64,000 bases of DNA, taken from the NCBI GenBank assembly GCA_942159475.1, contig OW804094.1:129132755-129196754 (forward strand). Reading direction: 5' to 3'. Position numbers and translations under genes: made by a program. The notes below the pieces were generated by a model, which saw only the letters and a program-made list of their open reading frames with translations, was not told the DNA's origin and ran no database searches. Below, piece by piece: positions 23,021 through 33,139 of the stretch. Origin of the DNA: Sthenelais limicola. Taxonomy: Eukaryota; Annelida; Polychaeta; Phyllodocida; Sigalionidae. Positions within the stretch are counted from its first letter, which is position 1, and the number at the start of each line of letters is the position of its first letter.

Positions 23021-26000
23021 TACTTCTAGGCGGCTTTCTTGGCCACTCAGATTTGAGCATCTTGTGGCGTTGCCATGACAGTGGGTCACGTGGTCGAGGA
23101 GATTTGATGGAAGGTGGCGGGGGTTCCCTGGCGCCCAGCTCACTATAATGGTAGCCGACGCCAGAGGGTCTGCACCTCTCAGACAAAGACCCAGCGTCCC
23201 ATGCTTCTAGTACAACCTGCAGCGGTAGTACTTGCCTAGGGAGAGCCAGGAGAACTAAGCGTCCTCTCTGAGGAGCAAGCGCATCAACGCACACGCACCC
23301 TACACGCACTCACACACATAGAGCGCGTCAGCTACACTGGTTGGACGCGCACACTGAAACTGGGAGACAATACCCGAAACACTTTCCCTGCAATATCCAT
23401 CACAAAGGGAACTTACCAAGTTTTCTTCTAATTGGCAAGTCTGACAACCCAGTAGCATTGTAGGATATACATTGCCTTCTTTTCAAAGTGGTTTGTGTTG
23501 CCTTCTCAGGGTTTTTGGACACCTGGATAATATATATAGCTCCTCTCTCCAACATCGCGTTCAAATTTCGGGGGACGCTGAAGAGGACGCACGCAGCTAC
23601 TGTGAACTCACATTGTTTCCAGGAATACACCTCGCTCATACTGCAATCAGGCCACTTCTCACTTCTCACAAGTGGATACGATTCTGAACAACTCCATTCT
23701 CAACCGATTATTGGATTTTTAACTCATAATTACAACTTAAGAAGGTGAGTTCTCAGACGAAGCTCAATTACCGTGAGACTTTCCAACCTGTGGACTTTTT
23801 TTAATGTCTCAACCTGTTGACCTCCTTGATGATAATTGCTTCCGGACGAAATAACCGTGACATGAACGTGAAAGACTAATTGAATTCTGGGTTTCATTAA
23901 GCTGAAAGACTCCATTATTTGGGGAATCCCTATTTTAATTAATATTTAGACCAATATTTGCTGGTGGTCACACTTGTTTTAATTTCTCCTAACCATAAGT
24001 TAAAACGTGCATAGATAATTTCCCGGTAACTATTCACTGCTTACTTCAGATTTTATTGCAGCAATAATGTTAATATTCATTCAAATGTATTTAGCTTTAT
24101 TGTATTGCCAAATTAGTAGCGCGCTTATTATTCATGGGTAAGCTGATTCGGTTAGAATAGTTGGCAGCTATAAAAGTTTAGTATCAATTTGGAAATTGGC
24201 CGAACGTTTCTAATGTGGTTCTGTGCGTTCCCATCGAGGTTCGCAGCCAAGGTAATTTGTTTAACACCCTTTCAATGTTAAAAGAAAAAAAGGTTACCTA
24301 TTGCCAGCACCAATCAATTAACATTAATTCAATTTGAGATATATTTAGTATGTTGACATATAGGCTTGACGGGGTTATTGTTTTGTGTATTCAATGTGTA
24401 AGTAACAAACACAAGCCAGTACTGGCAGTCGCAGAAGGTACAATCACGTAAAGTGCACTTGCAGTCGCGCCTTTGTGAATTGTATAATTTGAAATTTAAA
24501 GAGACGCGACAGCCACCAACGGTCCAGGATGTTGGTTCTCCGCATAAACATTACAAAAAAGCTTATAACTGAACTTCACATCATTTACCATGGTGATGGA
24601 TTTTAACACCCCCTTACCGGCCTTAGATGTTCTAGGATGGGATGTGTCATGAGATCCCGGGGGTTGCCCCTCATACATCCCTGAACTAACTCACCTCCAC
24701 CGACCGGTTCTTTGTTGGGGAACCTACCACCTCCATCACCACCACCACCGCCACCACCTACCTACCCCCCTCCCAGACAGTGCAGCTGTTCTTTCAAGTT
24801 GCTGCGTTCAAACTCAGTCGCCTTTGAGGGCATTTCGTGGCAGAACCCTGGATAGGTATGACCTGGGGGTAGTTCGCCACCTCCCAAAGGACTTTTAATC
24901 ACATGCAAACACATTGCTATAATCACTAACATACTGTGCCTGGGTCAGACGACGCCTTCCCAAATTGTAGCCACGCTTTGTTAATTTCTTGGGTAAACAT
25001 GTAAGTGGTTCACAAGCAGTTCACATTCCTGTCTTGAAAGGTTTATTTGTAATTTACATACATTAAAATGGGATAAACCTAAACCATGGGGAATTCTAGC
25101 ATTAGCCTTTTAAAGAGACGATCGATGCACCTGTTGCAAGAACACATCTCCCACCCCAGTCCCATATTCTTGTCGTATTTGAAGTCGCAATACTTATAAT
25201 ATTCTCTGATAACGATGTACTCATCAGATCGTTATAGGAATGCACCTGTTCGTCATATAATTCAAATGCATGTGCATCGGTTGCACTTGTAAAGTATGCA
25301 AATGTATCACTCTCAAAGAGTCCGAAAAGAACCTCTTCACCCAGCATAAATTTCCCGTCACTATTCATTGGCCAACCCTTTGATGTTTTGTCCCCCATCC
25401 TCGTAGAAGGCAGTCTCATACTCGAGTCAGATGATACAACAAGATGGCTGTCGAGATTAACTTGAATAATGTGTTTTTCATAACAGACTTGGGAGTGCTA
25501 GTTTGTTGACCACCATGAACTGGACAATGGTCGGACCGATAAAGCCTGTGGGAGTGGGCACATTACCCACCAGAGGTCATTGAAATGGTCAATCACTGCA
25601 TTGTGATACAGAACCATGTATAAATGCATTGCCTCCTCCCCCTCACAGTCTAGGCGCAAAAGGATGCAACTCTGAAATGTATACCTGAAAAAGGTAAATC
25701 ACCATAGCAACGCCCTACCTGCCCTCAGCATGGGTGTGACATATGACCTGAAGTACCTGCAGTGACCCTCACTCACTTATCTTGATAGCCCTGAGTTTCC
25801 TGTGTTTAGGTCAGGGGTCAAGGTTTCCAACTGAAAACCCTCTGGTTAGAGTGGCCTTGATAAAAGGCCATCTCACTGACCTTTCCAGATCTTTCTCATA
25901 GATTTCAAACCCAAAGATAATATACAAACATGCACGCATTGAAGTACCATGCAAGCATCTGTTTACTGGGTGTGGGAGACATTCAAGCTGCATTTGTGGC

Positions 26001-28010
26001 GGAGAAAGGAGCGTTTTCACTGACACACCTCAAATGGAATGTCACGCTCTTGCATTTACTTCAGGACCCACGCCCTTGCTATTGTTCTTTTTGGATTTTG
26101 ACCTCATAATTTATATACAATATAGGCAAACTCTGACGGAAAAAAAGTAAAACTAAAAATGATTGGCAAATATATTTAAACTCACATTATTCTTTTAACT
26201 AAAATTTCGAATGGGCAATTAAGTACGGATATCATTACACTCTTTGTCACCAGTTTACTGGAAGAAACATAAATACATTGGTGTCATCTCCAAATGCAAT
26301 GCTTTTGACAATTCAGCCAATTATGCTTATACACTTTAGTCTAATTGGCTTTGCTCTCAGCAATTTGTGACACCAATGTGTGGCTGGTGAAATCTATTGT
26401 GACATTCTAAGTGAGGATCTCTAAGTACGTTGGTAATTATTAGGGCCTGTTTGCAAGCTTAGCACAGGACCTATTGTGTAGGTAGAGAAACCTGGCAGCT
26501 CTGATAATGTTAAAAGGTCTCGAGGGGTGAATAGATCTGGGTTCTGTCCCCCGACCTGATTTAGATATGAATAATGCGCACACCTGGACGCTCCCTGTCA
26601 ACCGATCGCAAAGATAATAGTAGAGCACGTGCGCGCCACTCAAGCGTGACCGTCGGAGCATGCGTGGTGTCAATTTTTGACGAGCGCGACCCTGGTGAGC
26701 AGATTAAACATCATAGTTGCAGACGACATTTGACGCAGATGGCAGGGCTTTGTGACAAGTTAGGGCTTACATAAGGCAAACTATTGAAACTGCTGGGCAT
26801 TGTTTTCCGAAGTTGGAGGCAAGTGGATACGAGAGCTAACAAAGATCTTTGTGGAGGGGATATAGTCATAGTGCTTCGGTTAAATCATCTCAATCGAGAC
26901 GCTATAGGCCTAAGTATAATGGAGCCAGCGTGAATAGTTACACCTGTGCAATGGAGAGCAACTATGACATGAAAACTTGAATATACTTATATTCCCTTAT
27001 TGCATGTCCCCTGCGCGGCGATCCCATTATTGTAATCAATCCACTCATATACATGTATAATGGGGATAAGTAGGTGAGGACATGACACATTTGAATAATT
27101 GGGAATTGGTCGACATTACAGGGCTTACATCACAGCTTAAATGTGTTCGGCCACGCGCATTTGTTTGTTTTCCTTTAGGCGGGCATGAAGGACAGAAGCC
27201 CCTGAGTCAACATTTGCCAGAATCCATAATACTCCATGAATGATGACTCAGTGTAGCTCGCTTCACAGCTCAGCCTTGCCAATGAATAAAGAAGAAGCTT
27301 GCCCCGAACCAATTTGCCCTTCGTTTAGCGGGCATGTTCCTTAGGAAAAGGTTCAAAAGGTCGCAATAACATCAGTAATAACAACCTTGTCGGTCGCGCG
27401 GGAGGGGAAGAAAACCATTCATCCAACATAATTGGTAAAAATAACCAACTCTGAGTGGGCATTTAATCTACACATAAATACCACGAAGAACGTTCACACG
27501 GACCCAAATATGCATTGCAAGGGCATAGTTAAACTTGTATGCGTTGACAGCAGGAAATTCACTTTGTATCATCCTACAAGGTTCAATCCAAAAGCAATTA
27601 ATTTTGTTCAACAATAGCTAACAATGCCCACTAATGTACACAGATTGCTCATAATAATAAATGTACAGAAGGCTATCAAAACAAATAAAATAGAAGGCAA
27701 ATATCGATTGATGTCAAGTTCCTGGCACTAACATTTATCCACGGGACATCTAGGGCATATGATTCATGATGGGAATTTGATCCATGCCAAATCAAATGAA
27801 GAAGACCAACATGATGAATTAGTCATGATTTCCTAGCTTTTCCTGGCTTTTAGCTTTAAACCAGTTTAATTTTCTGCGTTCAACTTTCCTCATGAATAAT
27901 ATGGCATTATTAAAAAGGGTTCATTATGCATTACGTAGATAATCACAAACCTACTTTTCCATTTTCAAAAATACGCGATTTTCACATAGCTGTTATGCTT
28001 GTTTTTGCAG
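23021..28010. other. Intergenic sequence upstream of the lectin gene
   Basis: No exon identified. About 24723-24775 is a CCACCA-type low-complexity stretch. 26570-26690 is locally CpG-rich (contains GAGCACGTGCGCGCC), which could be regulatory. A 105-codon frame at 25102-25419 (minus) was judged non-coding: it has no family match and no matching splice partners. A 5' non-coding exon of the lectin gene probably lies here but was not located. Confidence 0.4.
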
Positions 28011-30319
28011 GTTGTCAATATCATAACACAAAATGGCTGATGATAAAGTACTCGAAGACGAAACTCCAGAACAAACAACCACTGCCACTGAAGCAGAAGA
28101 GGAGGCAGCTCCCGCAGAATCTACGTCAAAAGATCCAGTAGAACCAGCTGCAGAAGATACATACGAGAGTGTCTCTCCTCCTGAAACCAAAGAGGGCGAT
28201 GAAGAAGCCACCACCGCCACAGAACCTGAGAAAACTAATGGCAATGTGGACGGAGCCGCGGCAGAGAACATCGAAGTGCCTTTGGATGAGAATGAGGCGG
28301 CAGCCCAGCCTTTGACGGGAGAGAAAGATGTAGAAAGTGGTCCCAGCAACGAGGTGTCCGATAAGAAATCCACGGCGCGCATTCAGGAGCGGTTAATACG
28401 GACACTAAGGAAGAGAGAAATACTTTTCCCTCTAGTAGGAGGCATCACTTTCCTCATCGGTCTCATCCTCATCATCACAGGTCTCCTTGTCATGCAAAAC
28501 AAATGTGACAGTGCAGGATTCGTAAGTATTTTAGAGCAATTATACACATATAAACAATACTGCTTTTTGCTATCCTTAAACTTGAGAAGTTTAGGCTAAT
28601 GTTCTTAACCACAATCGACAGGCGTCCATGTAATATCTCTCCAAATTCAGTCAACTTCAGTATATCTATACTTTTATACACCCAATATCAATGTAGTGTA
28701 TTCAATATACCTCATTGAAATATGCCATGTTCTTTTTTTTAATCATTAATTTGGATTTTCTCTTTTACTTTAGTCTACCAATGGTCAAGCACACAGTGTA
28801 GACATTGGAACAGCTACAAATGGCCACCACGAGGACGATGACAACATGATGATCTATGCAGACAAAAGCCACATGAACACACACCATCACGAATCCAATG
28901 CCACCTCAGGTAGATTTAATTTTGTTGAAAAGGTTTTCCCGAACATTCACAGTTTTGGTACGTTCCATTCCGAGAAGAACAAATATCAGTACACATAGAG
29001 TTTAATAATTTAAATTCTTCGTTCTATCAACATTATATTTACGCCAAGCACACATTCATTGTCATTAGTACTATTTGTTTTTTGACGATTTACAACATTC
29101 GTCTAGATTTAGTACTGTTAAAATGAAGAAATGTGAATCTAACCCGTGGACACATTTTCTTTCAACAGAAGAATCAGAAAATCTTGCCGAGGGCCACCCT
29201 GCCTTCCAGTCGACCACATTCATGGAGGATGGAAAGTCTTACACAGCTTCCTTGGCAGTTGATGGTAACACTGAATCTAAATCCAAGAAGGGAGAGTGTG
29301 CACAGACAGGTATGTTCAAATAATGTGTATACTAAATATCGTTTTCCTTAATGCTACACCTCATCTAAAGAGTCTAAGTTGTAAAGACAATGAAACAAAA
29401 GAATTATTTTTCTATCTATCATAAATTATGTTATACACATTGTATACCCCAAACGTTATGTTGGTGTTATAAAGGACTGTATGCTGTTCGATGACAGGTC
29501 TAGTGAACCTGATGAACAATCCCCAAATTCTAAAAACAATGGGAACACAATCTTATTATCTGAAGAGCGATGGGGAAGCAGACAGATCTCGTTAATAATT
29601 CTCTTTTCTTAATTCAGAGCGACAGGCTAATCCTGGCTGGCACGTAGACTTAGAGGCTGAACATCCCGTTAAACGAGTGACGATGTTCATCCCCAGTGAT
29701 TGCTGTGGTAAGTACATGTTTTTTTCCTTTACATTAGATAATGATATAATGACTGCAGTATACTGACATTGGAAGTCTTTGGGTAATTTTGACATTTTAG
29801 TACATTTTGTGACATCCCCCATTGTTGACCATATTTGGTGGTTGGATTATATTGACATCTTTAACATTTTTGCTAAATATGTTTATTTATGGAAACCACT
29901 TTCCTGTTACAGTTGGAGAGATCCACGATTTCAAAGTACGCGTTGGAACAAACGACACCCTTACCTCGAACCCTGTGTGCAAACATTTCATGGGAACAGC
30001 TTTGAGATCTAAAATCGAAATGGAATGTGACAAACCAATTAATGGAAGGTAAGATCTTCTTTGATTTAAGCAATTGAAAATTATATAGGATATCTGCATC
30101 ATATAACAATCAAACCTGCTACCGTCAAAAACATGCATGGGGGGCATTATGAAGTGCCCATAGTTTTCTAAATCATAATCTTTAGATTCATTCTGTAGCT
30201 TGGATATTAACTAGATTTCCATCTATTTTTTCAGATATGTAAGCATCCATTTGCTTGGTGACAATGTGCGACCGAGGGACCGACTGACACTCTGCGAGGT
30301 GATGGTTTTCTCCCGTTGA
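28011..30319 (+). CDS. Type II membrane protein with F-type lectin domain (6 coding exons, 358 aa)
   Basis: Coding exons 28033-28521, 28774-28909, 29169-29309, 29618-29707, 29913-30048 and 30235-30319 join in phase at every junction to 1077 bases. The N-terminal about 115 residues are acidic and low-complexity (Glu, Ala, Thr, Pro). A basic stretch (RLIRTLRKRE) precedes a transmembrane helix at about 130-154, which predicts a cytoplasmic N-terminus. A His-rich stalk (155-208, with an NAT sequon at 205) leads to a C-terminal F-type lectin (eel fucolectin/tachylectin-4) domain, about 209-358. Landmarks are AVDGN, PGWHVDL, SDCC, GRYVSIHL and LCEVMVFS. Family members bind fucosylated glycans through His, Arg and Arg. 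Here those positions read Gln254, Pro281 and Glu288, so normal fucose binding is doubtful. Ligand and role are unknown. Confidence 0.92.
28033..28521 (+). CDS. F-lectin gene, first coding exon
   Basis: ATG at 28033 follows a good acceptor (GCTTGTTTTTGCAG, ending 28010). The exon thus starts at 28011 with 22 bases of 5' UTR, implying an unseen upstream non-coding exon. It encodes the acidic cytoplasmic tail and the whole transmembrane helix, 163 codons. Donor GTAAGT at 28522, phase 0. Confidence 0.92.
28774..28909 (+). CDS. F-lectin gene exon (stalk)
   Basis: Acceptor TTACTTTAG, donor GTAGAT. Encodes the polar extracellular stalk with His pairs and triplets, an acidic run and one N-glycosylation sequon. 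Ends in phase 1. Confidence 0.88.
29169..29309 (+). CDS. F-lectin gene exon (domain start)
   Basis: Acceptor TTCAACAG, donor GTATGT, phase 1 to phase 1. Encodes the start of the lectin fold, including SLAVDGN and the Cys of GECAQT. Confidence 0.92.
29618..29707 (+). CDS. F-lectin gene exon (SDCC region)
   Basis: Acceptor CTTAATTCAG, donor GTAAGT, phase 1 to phase 1. Encodes ANPGWHVDL and IPSDCC, the segment that in family members carries the first sugar-binding Arg. Confidence 0.93.
29913..30048 (+). CDS. F-lectin gene exon (domain core)
   Basis: Acceptor TCCTGTTACAG, donor GTAAGA, phase 1 to phase 2. Encodes GEIHDFKVRVG, an NDT sequon and two Cys residues, then CDKPINGR. Confidence 0.93.
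30235..30319 (+). CDS. F-lectin gene last coding exon
   Basis: Acceptor TATTTTTTCAG. Encodes YVSIHLLGD and LCEVMVFSR, the closing strand of the lectin domain, and ends at TGA (30317-30319). Confidence 0.93.
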
Positions 30320-31097
30320 AACTGACTCACCACCATAGAGACTAAAACCTAACTGACGAGCTGGCCACCAGGAGGTGTCATTGTCGAAAGACACTCCTCA
30401 GTGGCACCCCCTGGTTTGACTGGCGGGAATGACAGGGTGCGAGAGGGGATATGGATCATACAGTAAATTCATTCGGAGGTGCTTTCTTGGACGATATCAC
30501 TTTTTTCGAGCCACAATATTGTCCAAGAAATGTTTTGTCAGAAGAAAGTCCTATCAGCACCTGGGATGGAAGGCAAAACGGGGACTCCTGATTTGTATTA
30601 GGAAGGATGAGTGTAGATACGAGAAAGACATGTAATATATGATCATCACATTAAAAGACTTAATATTCTTCACGACGATTAATATACTCATTGTGTATTA
30701 AATAACATTAAGTTTCTTTTATATTAAATAATCGACATGGAAAGAACAAAGCAATAGTAATGAGTTTCATTCGACATATCAGATTCTTGCCATCCAGCAC
30801 GATACCACCACATCAGATATAAAACAATTAATCATCCATCATTGATAAGCTTGACTTCTAAATGTGAGCTTCCGTAGTATTTATGACAATGTTAGGATTT
30901 TGCATGCCTCAAACAAGCTTTTAAAGCAAGGATTACAAGTTTTAACAACCAACAATTCATAATAGATGGTAGACTTTAGCCACAATATATATCCACCACA
31001 GTCATTTTTTCTTTATTCAACAATAACCATCTTATGGACTGAATACCAACTCTTATTTTCATTTGTAGTTTGTATATTTCCTATTCACTTTTCCATC

Positions 31098-31113
31098 AAT
31101 AAAAGCGAATAAA
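31098..31113 (+). promoter_or_regulatory. Candidate poly(A) signals of the lectin gene
   Basis: Two AATAAA hexamers (31098-31103 and 31108-31113) lie about 780 bases after the lectin stop codon. They are the first clear pair on the plus strand there. Their use is inferred. Confidence 0.45.
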
Positions 31114-31815
31114 CACAGAACTTTGTTCTTTTGCTTTCCCTCTTATTCATTAGAGACGATTTATTGAAATTGAGGAACCATGCATACTTCTCCCCGTGGT
31201 CCGATCTTCTAGTTGGTGACTATTTATCTCGATAGGCTTTTGTGAACACGAAAAATATGATAATTATTTTGCTAGTTTCTCAGAATATTGGGATTGACCG
31301 CGAACATATCGGATACAATGGCCAAAAAGGCCGAAGAGATCCATTAGCCATAGCCTTTTTTTAAAAAAATGTTATAACAATTTTACATAATGCTTTCCAT
31401 TGCTAAGTTTGGAAAAAAAAGTTGCTACACAGGTGATTAATATTCGTGAACATTATCGATTTCCGTGCGCACAAAGACATGTAATCCTCGATCGTCATAT
31501 TCAGAAGTCCCAAGTAAATCAGAGATATGCCAATAAAGAAAAAAAATGGAATTCCAGAAACAAAAGTGTTATAGAGCAGAATTGCCACGTAGAGATAGGA
31601 GAAAGCTGTTTGAAGAGAGTAGACTCCTGCCTTCCTTAATTTATAAAGAGAATAGGACTTTGATTTGTCGTTGTTCCGTCCTTTATACATACGTAAGACA
31701 CATTTTAATTCATTAAACTTATTTCCGTTGTTAAAATACCATTCCTGAAATGTGAATGATGATGAGGGGAAGAATGTCTAGACATGTGTGCAAAAAAACA
31801 TTCTTTTACTCACCT

Positions 31816-32046
31816 CGTATTCATTTCATTCCCGCTAGATGTAGACACCGTTTCAAACTCATTTGCACCTTTTATCATTTTATGATACGTGACTACGTGA
31901 GTGACGTCGGCTGGAGATGTATAATTTACCTTCCCCGATCCTCGCCAAAAAGCCAAAGTTAAGATCAAAAGTATGCTCAAAATACAGTTCAAAACAACCA
32001 AATTGAATTTATGAACCAAAACAATACCAAATATATACCCATACAT
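31816..32046 (-). other. Candidate first exon of an unidentified membrane protein
   Basis: An open frame starts with Met at 32046 and runs through a hydrophobic stretch (VVLNCILSILLILTLAFW) into a polar segment. It meets a strong donor (ACGAG then GTGAGTAAAA) near 31816, phase 2. The nearest acceptor (CATTTCAG near 31740) leads after about a dozen codons to a stop. The layout is that of a type II anchor exon, such as those of Golgi glycosyltransferases, but no catalytic exon was recognised. It could be chance or a gene relic. Confidence 0.25.
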
Positions 32047-33139
32047 ACTTATAGTATTTATAATTGTTCAGCCTAACTTAGCAGAATTTAATTAAGGAGT
32101 AGACCTGCCAATTGTACATTGGTAGATGATCTGGCCCATATAACGTTAATCATATTATGATAAATAAAAAATACACACCCCAACGCCCCCCGGTAGTACC
32201 TTGCTTTCCCTCGAGAATCTTTCAAATTTCTAACTTGGAGCAGAAGCTCTTATTTTCACTGATTAATTCTCTTCAATTATATCATCTACTCAATGTTTAA
32301 ATGTTACTCCTCTTTATTTAATTCCCTTTAATTGCGTTCTTCCGCCATCTTACGTGTATCCAACGAAGCCATTCTCTGTATTCAAACATACAGAGTGTGA
32401 ATGCTCCTGCTTATTTTAAACTTAATAGACATTAAGGAGAGTAGTGAGTTAGTATGAGAATTGCGGAAAACCACACTACAGTATACATTAGCATAAAATA
32501 AGTTAACGTAGAGTCCTTTGTAAAGTCGTTGAAAAAAAGGTAAGGAAGCGATATAGGAGAGATTTTCCGCAAAGGTACATCAAATATCATCGGTCAATGT
32601 ACTTCTGCATATTTTGATATTACTCTAAGGCCTCGTGTGTTTGGGCTATAAATGATTCTCGTTTTGTGATCGTTTGATTATGACAGCTGTGCCTCAGTTG
32701 AATATATGGAATTGCTGTTGGACAGTGAGTGTAAACCAACAAGGAGGCACATCAAAGTAAGTAGACTCCTCTTGTCAATAGATCTGTCTTAGTAATATGT
32801 TTTTTATATAAAAGAAACACACTGAGAGCCTTGAAGGCTAATCCCACACGTCCATGATTACCTCCTTCAGAACATAGAACTAGGAAAACGAAGGATTTTT
32901 TTTTATTTAGAATTTTTATACAGCAAACATCAAACATCCTTGCAAATATCAATTGGAATTGTTGGTAGACTGGCACAAAGTACACTGGCTATAATAAACA
33001 AAGAGATTCATTAGCATGAGAAGATTATGGGCTCACAGGCAGCAATTCAATGAAGAAAAACTATGGTCTTCCACCCACTGCTGTGTCTAACTACACTAGT
33101 ATCAACAAGACATGGGGATTGTAATCATAAAGCAGTTTG

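Larger units (their letters stand above)
30320..33139. other. Lectin gene 3' flank and AT-rich intergenic DNA
   Basis: Apart from the poly(A) hexamers and the candidate exon at 31816-32046, I saw no gene or repeat here. The stretch between 32047 and 33139 holds nothing recognisable. Confidence 0.4.

Noticed and set aside
25102..25419. 105-codon minus-strand frame with protein-like composition
   Set aside because: It matches no known family and I could not fit it into a multi-exon model. A transcript would be needed to reconsider it.
27993..28382. 129-codon minus-strand Ser/Val-rich frame
   Set aside because: It is the antisense shadow of the acidic first exon of the F-type lectin gene.
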